Below are positions 1 through 8,120 of a DNA stretch of 48,354 nucleotides, in pieces. The position numbers and the translations under genes were made by a program. The notes under the pieces are model-generated. The model saw only the letters and a program-made list of their open reading frames with translations. It had not been told where the DNA came from and made no database searches. The first letter of the stretch is position 1. Every line of letters starts with the position of its first letter. Source of the DNA: a virus; IMG/VR virus record IMGVR_UViG_3300031576_000075, positions 1 through 48,354 of that record, one strand, 5' to 3'.

Positions 1-1
1 G

Positions 2-322
2 CCACAGTTCGCGATCTGGCTCCTGACTGAGGAATGCCCCAGTTCGGATGGGACCGTCGTCTGCCAGTTATACCAGCGCCGGCTCAATGGTGATGAGCCG
101 GAGAAACAAGAATGGAATGCGGTGGCGCGAGCAGCGGCGCGGGTGGCGGCGCGGGTGGCGGCAGCGGCGGCGAGGGATGCGGCGTCAGAGGTGGCGAGGG
201 AGGCGGCAGCAGCGGCGGCGAGGGATGCGGCGTCAGAGGTGGCGAGGGCGTCAGAGGTGATGAGGGCGTGTTATGGCCGACAGGCCCAGCATCTGCTGAG
301 CCTGCTGCAAGCATGCAGATGA
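2..322 (+). CDS. Ala/Arg-rich protein, 3' part (start lies outside window)
   Basis: The frame is open from the left edge to a TGA at 320-322, so only the C-terminal 106 residues are seen. The first ~40 residues look globular (PQFAIWLLTEECPSSDG). They are followed by an Ala/Arg/Glu-rich stretch built on repeats such as AAARDAASEVAR, which would form a long amphipathic helix, and a short leucine-rich tail (QHLLSLLQ). I do not recognise a family. A shorter start at the internal GTG (122) is possible but would discard the globular part. Function unknown. Confidence 0.55.
   Translation, partial: PQFAIWLLTEECPSSDGTVVCQLYQRRLNGDEPEKQEWNAVARAAARVAARVAAAAARDAASEVAREAAAAAARDAASEVARASEVMRACYGRQAQHLLSLLQACR
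161..248 (+). repeat. Direct repeat of 40 bp, period 48 bp
   Basis: Bases 161-200 recur at 209-248. The period of 48 bp is 16 codons, so the repeat keeps the Ala-rich frame open and lengthens its helix. Slippage or unequal recombination within the coding sequence is the likely origin. Confidence 0.7.
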
Positions 323-352
323 GCCGACCGTCGGTCTAGTGGAGGATCAGTC

Positions 353-547
353 ATGGAGCGAGCGATCCCAGTTCCTGAGCGACCGCGTGTCCGACGTGGA
401 TCTGTCACCTACGTCGTGGTCGCAGGCCCGACGCGGGTGCGAGAGTACGACGACTGGTACGCAGCCGAGGCCGCAGCGTCCGTGCTGCGGGAGCGAGGTC
501 GGCCGTGCCAGCTGCAGCGCTGGGTGATGATTGGAGATGCGACGTAA
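353..547 (+). CDS. Small hypothetical phage protein (64 aa)
   Basis: The ATG at 353 follows a GGAGG about 8 nt upstream. The protein has an Arg-rich N-terminus and a middle part (VTYVVVAGPTRVREYDDWY) like small phage proteins that predict a beta-strand pair and a helix. Its TAA overlaps the ATG of the next gene (TAATG), which suggests translational coupling. No family recognised. Confidence 0.6.
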   Translation: MERAIPVPERPRVRRGSVTYVVVAGPTRVREYDDWYAAEAAASVLRERGRPCQLQRWVMIGDAT

Positions 548-780
548 TGGCAAAGCGAAAGGCGAAAGCGACGCCGAGCGTGACCCATACGCCTGGGCCG
601 TGGGAACTCCAGGAGTCTCACATGCACGGACTGCAAGTCGTGGACACCACCGAAGGCTACACGGTGTGTCTGCTCTCTGTCTACGGCATGCGCCTCCGGC
701 CGGCTCTTGGCGAGGACGCGGCCAATGGTCGTCTGATCGCGACGGCCCACCACATTGCCGCGAACGAGTATCCCAATTAG
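547..780 (+). CDS. HTPGPW-motif phage protein (77 aa)
   Basis: I chose the ATG at 547, overlapping the preceding stop, over the in-frame GTG at 505. The protein has HTPGPWEL near its N-terminus and NGRLIATAHHIA near its C-terminus. This pairing is typical of a very common family of small phage proteins of unknown function (HTPGPW ... ANARLIAAAPE). No catalytic motif is visible. It sits in the early block. Confidence 0.75.
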   Translation: MAKRKAKATPSVTHTPGPWELQESHMHGLQVVDTTEGYTVCLLSVYGMRLRPALGEDAANGRLIATAHHIAANEYPN

Positions 781-898
781 ACCTCGTCCGTGGTAGCATC
801 GTGACAGTCTGTTCGCCCGGAAGCCCGCAAGCGGTGTAACAAAGTATAACCAAGATCTGGTTGCTAGATCGTGGCGCGCCAACAGGGGGATCGCTGAC

Positions 899-1360
899 AT
901 GACGGCCGTGAAAATCCTGAGGACGGTTGACATGGCGGCCGAACTGCGTCCGTCGTCTCCTCCTCCGAGGGTTGACAGGCCTCGTTACCCGTCCGCAAAA
1001 GTCGTCGAGGTGGCCCGCTGGTGGAGATCACGCGACGGGGCTGGCCTGTCCCTGAGGCCGAACGGGTCGGTATTTCGGAGGACATCCTGGGGTGAGCAGT
1101 GGTGCTTTGCGTGGGCGGCCCGGGACATCGACATCGACAAGGCCAGACTGATGGCGGCCCAGTGGCTGGGTTGCAGGCCCAAACTGTGCGAGAGGATCGA
1201 CAGGCAGTTGTTGCCGCGGTACAGGTCGCCCGAGATCGACACAAGACCTAGCGTGCGATCGCCGCCGGAGTACCAGGCGATACTGGAGGCGAGAGAGAAG
1301 GCCCATACCGAGCGGGTTGCCGCCGATCTGGAGAGGCTGGGGAAGTCCGGAGGTGGATGA
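899..1360 (+). CDS. Hypothetical protein (153 aa)
   Basis: The ATG at 899 follows an AGGGGGA purine stretch. The protein is basic, with Trp-rich parts (VARWWRSRDG, WCFAWAARDID) and a C-terminal helix rich in Glu/Arg (AILEAREKAHTERVAADLE). No family recognised. The frame after its TGA stays coding-like for another 54 codons (separate entry), so the annotated end may not be the ancestral one. Confidence 0.55.
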   Translation: MTAVKILRTVDMAAELRPSSPPPRVDRPRYPSAKVVEVARWWRSRDGAGLSLRPNGSVFRRTSWGEQWCFAWAARDIDIDKARLMAAQWLGCRPKLCERIDRQLLPRYRSPEIDTRPSVRSPPEYQAILEAREKAHTERVAADLERLGKSGGG

Positions 1361-1524
1361 GGATGGAGAGCGGGCGATTGGGAGCAGTTCCTGGAGGACG
1401 CGCGTGCTGGCCTGGTCGCGAACGTCCAGAGCGTGTCGGAAATCCACGGCGGCATCACGCTGTGGCTCGGAGGCAGCCCACAACCACGAGGTGATGACCG
1501 TGACACTGCGTATCTACGAAACTG
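1361..1524 (+). pseudogene. Coding-like segment directly behind a TGA, no start codon
   Basis: In the same frame as the preceding gene, the codons after its TGA have strongly GC-rich third positions and read like a real protein (DWEQFLEDARAGLVANVQ, then ITLWLGGSPQPRGDD), ending at TGA 1522-1524. No ATG, GTG, TTG, ATA or GTA lies at its beginning. It may be a C-terminal part cut off by a point mutation, a readthrough extension, or a small gene whose start was lost. The ATGs at 1357 and 1363 open a different, poorly coding frame. Confidence 0.35.
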
Positions 1525-1781
1525 ACGTTACGAGCTGCGCCGACAGACTCGCTTGCCTGGAGGCGGATCTGTCGGCGGTGAGGCGCCAGCGCGCCCGCCT
1601 GGAAGCCGAGCTGCGGCTGGAGCGGGCCCGGCGGCGCGAGATCGAGAGCCAGTATCGGAACACGCTTCAGGTCTATTCCAGCTTCCTGGACCTCGCGGAG
1701 ACCAGTCCCGGCGGATGCCTGGATCTCTGGGACCAAGTCGAGGAGTACACGCGCCAACGAGTCGAGGAGCTGGCGCCATGA
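1494..1781 (+). CDS. Coiled-coil hypothetical protein (95 aa)
   Basis: The ATG at 1494 follows CGAGGTG. From about residue 15 to 55 the protein is heptad-like and rich in Arg/Glu/Leu (LEADLSAVRRQRARLEAELR), so a coiled coil is likely. A short helical tail follows (WDQVEEYTRQRVEELAP). Function unknown; it sits in a run of overlapping small early genes. Confidence 0.55.
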   Translation: MTVTLRIYETDVTSCADRLACLEADLSAVRRQRARLEAELRLERARRREIESQYRNTLQVYSSFLDLAETSPGGCLDLWDQVEEYTRQRVEELAP

Positions 1782-1791
1782 GGGCTACGCT

Positions 1792-1965
1792 GTGCTCCTT
1801 GAGGAGGTAGACGACCTCTGGGACGCCATCACGTCCAACGATCTCGCGTCCGCCCGCAAGGAAGCCGTCCAGGTCGCGGCAGTGGCCTTGCGCTATATCG
1901 CGGAACTTCCAGGGACCAGAGAACTGACACGGGGGACAAGTCATGAGCCAGGCGCATCGCGATAA
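1792..1965 (+). CDS. Small EGYAVLLEE-type phage protein, possibly 5'-truncated
   Basis: This frame contains EGYAVLLEEVDDLWDAI, then ARKEAVQVAAVALRYI. The pattern is known from many phage proteins that resemble helical MazG-like pyrophosphohydrolases. Homologues, as I remember them, have more residues before HEGYAV. Here the upstream DNA belongs to the preceding gene in another frame, and the only canonical start (GTG 1792) lies inside the motif. An ATG at 1779 leads only to a 10-codon frame. A start lost to frameshift is likely. Confidence 0.45.
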   Translation: MLLEEVDDLWDAITSNDLASARKEAVQVAAVALRYIAELPGTRELTRGTSHEPGASR

Positions 1966-2239
1966 TCTCGCCACACTCCAAGTGCCCAGCCTGCGCGCCG
2001 AACTGCGGCATCATCTGTCGATGTATTTCGACTGCGACTACGAGCCGCACAGGCAAGAGCACTATCAAGCCATCCTGGAGGTCCGGGCCGAACTGGGGTT
2101 GCAACTGGGCCTCGAAGCCGACATCGCGTGCAAACAGGAACTGGCTGCGGTGAACGCGGAACGGCGCCAACGGGTCGAGGCCAACCGGGCGGCGATTGAT
2201 GCGCTGCCGAAGCCGAGACGGTCTACGGAGGTGACGTAA
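1943..2239 (+). CDS. Hypothetical helical protein (98 aa)
   Basis: ATG at 1943 after a GGGGGACAAG purine stretch. The protein is almost entirely helical, with many Arg, Glu and Leu residues (LRAELRHHLSMYFD, AAVNAERRQRVEANRAAID). No motif recognised. Its stop overlaps the next ATG (TAATG). Confidence 0.55.
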   Translation: MSQAHRDNLATLQVPSLRAELRHHLSMYFDCDYEPHRQEHYQAILEVRAELGLQLGLEADIACKQELAAVNAERRQRVEANRAAIDALPKPRRSTEVT

Positions 2240-2643
2240 TGGAGCCTTGGCGCAAAGTGTGGCGGGAAGGGTTTGCCCCCCAGCTGTCGACAGCGGGGTT
2301 GGAAGCGCTGCGACGGGCGCTGCTAGATGATGACCCACGGCTGGTCCAGGGGGTAACGACGACGCCGCCGCCGTTGCAATGCGTGCAGGACTGGCCGGTG
2401 GAGGCGGCCTGTGGGCTGAGCTACTGCGGATGGCAGGGCGATGGGCTGGAGACGGTGGCGGAGGTGGAGGAGTTCTTCGGCCAGGCTTGTTCTGAAGCCG
2501 ATCGCCTCCTTGGGGAGCCGGCTGCCTGCCGCTACTTCCCGGACACCTTCGACGGCTGGACCAGAGACGAAATGCGGAGAAACCTGCTTCCGGAGGTGGA
2601 CAGGGAATTGTGCCGTCGGGAACTGTCCAGGATGGTCTCGTGA
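2239..2643 (+). CDS. Hypothetical protein (134 aa)
   Basis: Starts at an ATG overlapping the preceding TAA. Acidic protein with several Cys and Trp residues and a motif AACGLSYCGWQGDGLETVAE; the C-terminus is helical. I see no recognised domain. Its TGA overlaps the GTG start of the next gene. Confidence 0.55.
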   Translation: MEPWRKVWREGFAPQLSTAGLEALRRALLDDDPRLVQGVTTTPPPLQCVQDWPVEAACGLSYCGWQGDGLETVAEVEEFFGQACSEADRLLGEPAACRYFPDTFDGWTRDEMRRNLLPEVDRELCRRELSRMVS

Positions 2644-3932
2644 ACGCGCTAACAATTGACGGTGTCGTCTACGATTGCGTCAGGGTCGGCAACGACACTT
2701 GGACTGTGGGGCACAGAGGCGGGGATCGAGCGCACACAGTGGAGCCCAAGAAGGGTGGCTGTACCTGTGCGGCGCGGATGTATTTCCGGCGACTGTGCAA
2801 GCACATTGTCGCCCTGAGGGAGTGGTTGGGGGCGCAAGGGGTGGAGAACATGAGCACGGCAATCGCGAAGATCGAAACGGTGGAATTCATGCCAGCGCTG
2901 ACCGTCGACGAAAGCCGCCGACGACATAACGCGCTGGTGCAATTCGTCCGGGAGCAGATGCAGCAGGACAAGGATTTCGGCATCATCCCAGGGTCTACCA
3001 AGCCTACTCTGCTGAAGCCAGGCGCGGAAAAGCTCATGACTCTGTTTGGTCTGCAGGTGGCCAACCCAGAGCTGGTAGTCAGAGTCGAGGACTGGACTGG
3101 TGCTGAACACGGAGGGGAGCCACTGTTCTACTACCTCGTGCGCCAACAACTCATCCGGCATGGAGAGGTCATCGCATCGCAGATGGGTTCCTGCAATTCG
3201 TGGGAGACCAAATACCGCTACCGTCAGGGCGAACGCAAATGCCCAGCGTGCGGCAAGCCTGCCATCATCCGAGGCAAGGAAGAATACGGCGGGGGGTGGA
3301 TTTGCTTCGCCAAAAAGGGCGGCTGCGGGGCAAAATTCCGCACGGGCGACCAGACTGTGGAATCACAGCAGGTCGGGCGCACAAAAAATCCGGACCCGGC
3401 CGACCAGGTTAACACCATCCTGAAGATGGCGGAAAAACGAGCCCTGATCGCAGCCTGCTTGGTAGCGGTGAATGCCTCCGAATTTTTCACCCAGGATCTG
3501 GAGGACATCACCACAATAGACGTCACCACTGATGTCGTCTCAAGTCAGCCGCCAGCCCACCGCAGCCAGCCAGCCCCGCCTGCCCGCCCGACGTCCAACT
3601 CTCGCCAGCCACCATCCGCCACCCCCATCGGCTCGTCACCAAACGGCGCCACCCCCATAGGTGACGACACACTGGCTGTGTCCATCCGACAGCGATTGGC
3701 GGACTACGACCGCAAGCAGGCCCAGGCTGGCGCGTGTCAGCCTGGCGACTTGGTCCGCGCCGTCCTCGCTGAGGCTGGCAAGCTGGGGCTCCCCTGCGGC
3801 AACATCGACGACCTTGTCCGCTGGCCAGTCGCCGCGCTCAACAACGTCGGAGACGCCGCCGCCAGTATCGTCGGGGCGTGGAAACTGGAGGACGCGGCCA
3901 GGGCGTCCGAGCAGCAGGAAGTCCCCTACTAG
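2640..3932 (+). CDS. SWIM zinc-finger phage protein, possibly DNA metabolism
   Basis: Starts at GTG 2640, overlapping the previous stop (GTGA). The N-terminal ~75 residues hold a SWIM-type finger (CTCAARMYFRRLCKH, i.e. CxC...CxH), which usually binds DNA or protein. The middle holds the phage signature DFGIIPGSTKPTLLKPGAEK, followed by a second cysteine cluster (CPACGKP ... CFAKKGGCG) like a zinc ribbon. The C-terminal third is Pro/Ser/Thr-rich and then helical. The signature family is common next to helicases and ParB-like genes in phages, but I cannot assign a reaction; a role in replication or recombination is inferred from context. Confidence 0.65.
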   Translation: MNALTIDGVVYDCVRVGNDTWTVGHRGGDRAHTVEPKKGGCTCAARMYFRRLCKHIVALREWLGAQGVENMSTAIAKIETVEFMPALTVDESRRRHNALVQFVREQMQQDKDFGIIPGSTKPTLLKPGAEKLMTLFGLQVANPELVVRVEDWTGAEHGGEPLFYYLVRQQLIRHGEVIASQMGSCNSWETKYRYRQGERKCPACGKPAIIRGKEEYGGGWICFAKKGGCGAKFRTGDQTVESQQVGRTKNPDPADQVNTILKMAEKRALIAACLVAVNASEFFTQDLEDITTIDVTTDVVSSQPPAHRSQPAPPARPTSNSRQPPSATPIGSSPNGATPIGDDTLAVSIRQRLADYDRKQAQAGACQPGDLVRAVLAEAGKLGLPCGNIDDLVRWPVAALNNVGDAAASIVGAWKLEDAARASEQQEVPY

Positions 3933-3953
3933 TAGCGTCGCAAGCCTGCGCAC

Positions 3954-4838
3954 ATGGCAAGGAGCATCATGAAGTTTCATCCCCTGGCAGAATCCTACCC
4001 CCTGATGCCTGACCACGAGCTACAGCTCTTGATCGAGGACATGCGGGCCCACGGCTACGACGCCCGCTTCCCCATCGTCATACATGAGGACGCCATCCTG
4101 GACGGTCGCAATCGCCAGCGCGCCGCCGACAAAGCGGGCGTGGTCCACGTGCCGGAAGTCGATCTGCCGCAGGATGTTGACCCCGTCATGTTCGTTCGCC
4201 GGGCCAACGAGCACCGCAGGCACCTGGACCAGGCATGGCTCCAGAAGCGGCGTGAGGAGCGGGTGAAGCGGGTAGCAGCTGGAACCCGAGAGGGGAAGAG
4301 CCTGCGGGTCATCGCGGAAGAGGAGAAGATCAGCGAAAAGCAGGTGCGAGAGGACCTGAAAAAGTCAGGTGCGGAGGGGTCCGCACCTGCGCCTCCCGAC
4401 GGCAAGGTCACAGGCAAGGACGGCAAGAAGCAGGCGGCCAAGAAGAAAGCCTTTGGCTCAGGTGCGGACCCCTCCGCACCTGAGCGGCAGGCTGGGGAGG
4501 ACGACACCGAGGAGGCCCACGCTCCTACGGATCGCAATGGCAAGCAGTTGCCTCTGCAGGCTGTGGCGGCGTTCCGGCAGGCCGGCGAGCTGACGGCCGC
4601 ATGCCGGGCCGTCGACGAACTGGTCCGCGAGACGGAGCGGCTGGGCAAGTCGCCGGTGGGGGCCCACCTACACTATCAGTCGGTACAAACGCACCTGAAA
4701 AACGCCAAGAACGGCTTGGTGGCCGCCAAGCCGGCGGTTGTCTGCCCTTACTGCCAGGGGCAGCGCAAGGGGTGCAAGGTGTGCCGAGGTCACGGATGGG
4801 TCACGTCGGGCAAGGCCAAGAATGCGCCAGCCAATTGA
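3954..4838 (+). CDS. ParB-like nuclease-domain protein with hairpin-encoded insert
   Basis: The N-terminal ~90 residues are a ParB/Srx-type domain: PLMPDHELQLLIEDM, then the hallmark ILDGRNRQRAA. A helix-turn-helix follows (about residues 112-138, LRVIAEEEKISEKQVREDLKK). Next is a low-complexity Lys-rich segment, bounded by two DNA hairpins and containing VTGKDGKKQAAKKK. The C-terminal half is helical and ends in a four-cysteine DnaJ-like zinc motif (CPYCQGQ...CKVCRGHG). Such proteins bind DNA and may act as regulators or partition-like adaptors. It lies directly before a helicase. A nearly identical tandem insert occurs on the opposite strand at the right window edge. Confidence 0.8.
   Translation: MARSIMKFHPLAESYPLMPDHELQLLIEDMRAHGYDARFPIVIHEDAILDGRNRQRAADKAGVVHVPEVDLPQDVDPVMFVRRANEHRRHLDQAWLQKRREERVKRVAAGTREGKSLRVIAEEEKISEKQVREDLKKSGAEGSAPAPPDGKVTGKDGKKQAAKKKAFGSGADPSAPERQAGEDDTEEAHAPTDRNGKQLPLQAVAAFRQAGELTAACRAVDELVRETERLGKSPVGAHLHYQSVQTHLKNAKNGLVAAKPAVVCPYCQGQRKGCKVCRGHGWVTSGKAKNAPAN
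4366..4485. repeat. Pair of inverted hairpins bounding the VTGKDG module
   Basis: Hairpin 1 (4366-4389) is CAGGTGCGGA, loop GGGG, TCCGCACCTG. Hairpin 2 (4456-4485) is a 13-bp stem ending in GGTGCGGA, loop CCCC, and its complement. The two cores are reverse complements of each other, so the whole 120 bp also forms a long inverted repeat. Both are translated in frame within the ParB-like gene (GAEGSAP and GADPSAP). The stem could form in DNA or RNA. Confidence 0.85.
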
Positions 4839-4879
4839 AGCCGTGAAGCGATCACCAAGGAGATGACACACAGAACGCT

Positions 4880-6517
4880 ATGCGGACACTACGAGACTAT
4901 CAATCTGGCTCCATTGACGCCGTCCGGCGAGAGTTCCGCAAGGTCGGCGCCACCGTGCTGGTACTGCCAACGGGCACCGGCAAGACAATCGTCATGGCCA
5001 AAATTGCCTCGGAGTGGCCGGGTGGCAACATCCTTCTCTTGGCACATCGCATCGAGCTGCTAGAGCAGGCGCAACGAAAGATCGGCGACGAGCTAGGCTA
5101 CATGCCCACCATTGAACAGTCTCAGCGCGGCATGGACATGGAGTGCATGTGGCAAGGCGGCGCGGTTCTGGTCGGCTCGGTGCAGACCATGTGCAACACC
5201 AAGCGGCTGGAGAAGTTCCAGGCATTCCCGTTCGACTTGATCATGGTGGACGAGTGCCATCATGCCACCAGCGCGTCCTACCGGAAAATCGTGGACTACT
5301 TCCGAGGGATAAATCCTAATTGCAAAGTTTTGGGCGTCACGGCAACGCCCAAGCGGGCGGACAATACAGCCCTTGGTCTGGTATTCGACTCCGTCGCCTA
5401 CGAAATGGAGATTTTCAATGCCATCGACCTGGGTTGGCTGGTGCCGATCGTTCAGGACTATGTGTTCGTCGATGAGGTGAACTTCGCAGCTGTTGGCACC
5501 AGCACCAACGAGGTAGGCGAGTCCGACCTGAAGGCGGCCGACCTGGAAGCCGTGTTGGTCGAGGAAGAGGCGTTGCACGCCATGGCGCAGCCGATCCTGG
5601 AGAAGGCTGGGCGGCGTCAGGGATTGGTTTTTACGGCTGGGGTGGCACATGCTCACATGCTTGCAGCCGTCCTCAATCGTTATCGGGAAGGATGCGCCCG
5701 CGCGATCGACGGCAAAACGCACAAGTCGGATCGACAGGAAGTCAACGACGCCTTCGCGGCGGGCACTCTGCAACTGCTCGTAAACTACGGCATTTATACG
5801 GAGGGATTTGACGCGCCGCCGGCCGCGTTCGTCGGCATGGCGCGGCCCACAAAATCCGTCGGGCTGTACACCCAGATGCTGGGACGAGTGTTGCGCCCCC
5901 TGGACGGCATAGTGGATGGACACCCTGGCCCCTGTGCTCGCCACGACTCCATCGCACAGAGCGACAAGGCCGATGCCCTCGTGCTCGACTTCGTGGGCAA
6001 CAGTCGCCACAAATTGATCTCGACCGTAGACATTCTCGGGGGCAACTACGACGTTGAAACGCGCGAGCTGGCCCGGCGCCGCATAGGCCGTCAGCCGAGC
6101 GACGTCATGGTCGAACTGCGCAGGGCTCAGGCGGAAATCGCGTTGCGCCGCGAGCAGGAGCGGCGCAAGCAAATCAAGGCGAAGGTCGGCTACCAGACCG
6201 AGCGCGTGGACCCATTTTCGCATGCTGGCCCATCGCCCGCTGGCTCAGGAGCGGTGCAAACGCGGGGCGGATCGTCCGACGCCCAGATTGCCCTGCTAGT
6301 CGGCCTGGGCGTCTCCTACGAGACAGCGGCCGGCTATGCAAAACGGCAGGCGTCTGCGGTAATTGACAAGCTGAAGACGACGCGCTGCACGAACAAGCAA
6401 CGTGCCATCCTGGATCGCTATGGCGAGCCCAGCGACGTCAATTTCGACCAGGCCAGGGAGATCATTGACGCCATCGCAGCCAACGGCTGGCGAGCCAGAG
6501 AGGAGGTTGCGACGTGA
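4880..6517 (+). CDS. DEAD/DEAH-type superfamily 2 helicase
   Basis: 545 aa. Walker A LPTGTGKTIV is near residue 30, the DECH Walker B box (MVDECHHATS) near residue 122, motif III GVTATPKRAD after that, and a helicase C domain with YTEGFDAP and the arginine-finger motif QMLGRVLRP. This order matches SSL2/RecG-like phage helicases that unwind DNA with ATP. The C-terminal ~130 residues carry a charged helix (EIALRREQERRKQIK) and a tail I do not recognise. The ATG at 4880 has only a weak SD; another ATG at 4863 is in a wrong frame. Its end overlaps the next gene. Confidence 0.9.
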   Translation: MRTLRDYQSGSIDAVRREFRKVGATVLVLPTGTGKTIVMAKIASEWPGGNILLLAHRIELLEQAQRKIGDELGYMPTIEQSQRGMDMECMWQGGAVLVGSVQTMCNTKRLEKFQAFPFDLIMVDECHHATSASYRKIVDYFRGINPNCKVLGVTATPKRADNTALGLVFDSVAYEMEIFNAIDLGWLVPIVQDYVFVDEVNFAAVGTSTNEVGESDLKAADLEAVLVEEEALHAMAQPILEKAGRRQGLVFTAGVAHAHMLAAVLNRYREGCARAIDGKTHKSDRQEVNDAFAAGTLQLLVNYGIYTEGFDAPPAAFVGMARPTKSVGLYTQMLGRVLRPLDGIVDGHPGPCARHDSIAQSDKADALVLDFVGNSRHKLISTVDILGGNYDVETRELARRRIGRQPSDVMVELRRAQAEIALRREQERRKQIKAKVGYQTERVDPFSHAGPSPAGSGAVQTRGGSSDAQIALLVGLGVSYETAAGYAKRQASAVIDKLKTTRCTNKQRAILDRYGEPSDVNFDQAREIIDAIAANGWRAREEVAT

Positions 6518-7071
6518 TCGACCTGATGACCCTGGACGAGTTGCTGGAAATCGTCGAGGAACGCGGCCTGTCGGTGACGCTGGGGCCGGACGGACAACCG
6601 CGACTGCGCGGGCCTAAAGAGGAGGCCACGCCGGCGTTAGTCGAGATGCTCCGTCTTTGCCGTGACGACATCATTGAGCGTCTGCGCCCTGCCCACGACA
6701 CGTACCAGGTGCAGGAGTGCCGGTGGCGTAACGGTCATGTCGGCACCCACTCCAACCCGGAGCAGGGTTGGCCCGTCGGCGCGGGCTGGTGGCGGCCCGT
6801 CGGCGAAACGAAATGGCAGCCAATCCCAGGGCGAGAGGTGTCCAGAGGCGAAATGGCGCCTGACGGGCCACTTCTGCCCGCGGAAGTCGCCTGGCCGATC
6901 CGGCCGGCTTCGCCAACGGAATTCGCCTGCCCGGAATTGGTGATCTGCGAAGTGGACCAGTTTGGCACCCAGGAGATTGTCACCGCCCAGCGCATCCAGG
7001 ACGATCTGGCACCGGGGACGATCCGATGGCAACGCAGTTGGGAGCACGCATGGCATGAGGTACAGCAATGA
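6514..7071 (+). CDS. TubC-docking-domain-like protein (185 aa)
   Basis: Starts at GTG 6514, overlapping the helicase stop. The first ~60 residues (LLEIVEERGLSVTLGPDGQPRLRGP, then ALVEMLRLCRDDIIERL) match the small TubC N-terminal docking fold, which is also common in phage and plasmid primase-like proteins. The rest is Trp/Pro-rich and unassigned. Its position behind the helicase suggests a protein-protein contact role in replication. That is inference. Confidence 0.6.
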   Translation: MIDLMTLDELLEIVEERGLSVTLGPDGQPRLRGPKEEATPALVEMLRLCRDDIIERLRPAHDTYQVQECRWRNGHVGTHSNPEQGWPVGAGWWRPVGETKWQPIPGREVSRGEMAPDGPLLPAEVAWPIRPASPTEFACPELVICEVDQFGTQEIVTAQRIQDDLAPGTIRWQRSWEHAWHEVQQ

Positions 7072-7430
7072 CCTGGAATCCGACCAACGGCAAAGCAGAC
7101 TATCCACGAGCCGTAGAGCAGGCACGGTTCATCATGGACGACGTGGTCGAGGGCGTTTGCCGGCAGTGGGGGTTGCCCGGAGGAGCCTTCGGCCGGGCCG
7201 TGGCCGAGGAACTCAAGGACGCCCTGGTCGCAGACCCGATCGCCCTGCGAATCCTGGCCAGAGGCATCGCCCGCGAACTCCGGCTCCTGGAGTTGGAGGG
7301 GAGCCTGCGGCGAAACGGATTTATGGTTCGTGTGGAAAACGGCAAGGCAACACTCCGAGGTGACCAGTCGCGGCTAACGCCCGAGATGCGGCTACAGGCG
7401 CAGGAATACCGCGAACTGGCGAGCGCGTGA
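7068..7430 (+). CDS. Hypothetical helical protein (120 aa)
   Basis: ATG at 7068 overlaps the preceding TGA (ATGA). The protein is helical, with a central Ala/Arg/Leu-rich region (AVAEELKDALVADPIALRILARGIARELRL). No motif recognised. It is the last gene of the run starting at helicase, before a long gene-free stretch. Confidence 0.55.
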   Translation: MTWNPTNGKADYPRAVEQARFIMDDVVEGVCRQWGLPGGAFGRAVAEELKDALVADPIALRILARGIARELRLLELEGSLRRNGFMVRVENGKATLRGDQSRLTPEMRLQAQEYRELASA

Positions 7431-7786
7431 AGCGTTTGCCGAGATAGCCCCAGGTTGGGCAACCCTCTGGCCACCGTAGGGGGTCTCTGCGGAGAACGGT
7501 GGTTGGCCCCTGGCAGACGGGCCGCGGAGTAGTCTGTCAGTTTCGGGGTGCAGGCCGGATTGGATGATCCGGTCATCCCGAAATCGCCCCGGTTCGCTGG
7601 GTAGGGTATCCGAAACACGGCCCGGCAACCGTCAGAGCGCTGGGTGAAACCGTAGGAGCGCTCGCAACCAAACTGCCTGCGGCGGTCGCGGCTCCCTCCA
7701 GGGACGTGCAGCGTCCGCACCGACTCCCCCCGGGGTCGGTGCGCTCACCGCTCTGGGAGTGCAGCGAGGGGGAAGGAGACTTCGAC
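7431..7786 (+). other. Gene-free 356-bp stretch with several hairpins
   Basis: I see no convincing gene here. The stretch can fold repeatedly: CCACCGT (7471) with ACGGTGG (7496), enclosed by CCAGG/CCTGG (7450/7509); TTTCGGG (7541) with CCCGAAA (7577) around CCGGAT/ATCCGG; GAGCGC (7635) with GCGCTC (7658); CACCGAC (7718) with GTCGGTG (7735). The last could be a terminator, but no T-run follows. A structured RNA, an origin or a regulatory leader for the gene at 7787 are all possible. Confidence 0.4.
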
Positions 7787-8119
7787 ATGCGTGCAACAAG
7801 AGAATCCGACGTTGTGACTGGATGTCTGGAATACCTCAGCTACAGAGGCATCCTGGCCTGGAGGAGCAACAACACGGGGATCTATGACCCAGTCAAGCAA
7901 CGCTTCCGGTCGTTCCGTGGCCTCAGGGGAGTCTCGGATATCCTTGGGGTGTTGCCACCAGAAGGACGGATGCTGGCTGTCGAGTGCAAGGCGCCGAAGG
8001 GCTGGCTGAGCCAGGAACAGGCTGTGTTTTTGGACCGAGTACTAGCAGCGGGTGGCCTGGCTCTGGTAATCCGCGACGTTGCGGACCTGGCCAGGGCAAT
8101 GGGCGAGGAGGGATATTGA
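7787..8119 (+). CDS. VRR-NUC-type nuclease (110 aa)
   Basis: ATG at 7787 follows GGAAGGAG. The sequence has the layout of the VRR-NUC endonuclease family: an N-terminal ESDVVTGCLEYL helix, WRSNNTGIYD, GLRGVSDILGVLP with the catalytic Asp, MLAVECKAPKGWLS with the E-x-K pair, and QAVFLDRVLAAGG. These are PD-(D/E)xK nucleases thought to cut branched DNA or act in recombination. The length is normal for a phage member. Confidence 0.85.
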   Translation: MRATRESDVVTGCLEYLSYRGILAWRSNNTGIYDPVKQRFRSFRGLRGVSDILGVLPPEGRMLAVECKAPKGWLSQEQAVFLDRVLAAGGLALVIRDVADLARAMGEEGY

Positions 8120-8120
8120 T

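Noticed and set aside
5093-6223. Long - strand frame opposite the helicase
   Set aside because: Shadow of the helicase gene; helicase motifs are complete on the + strand.
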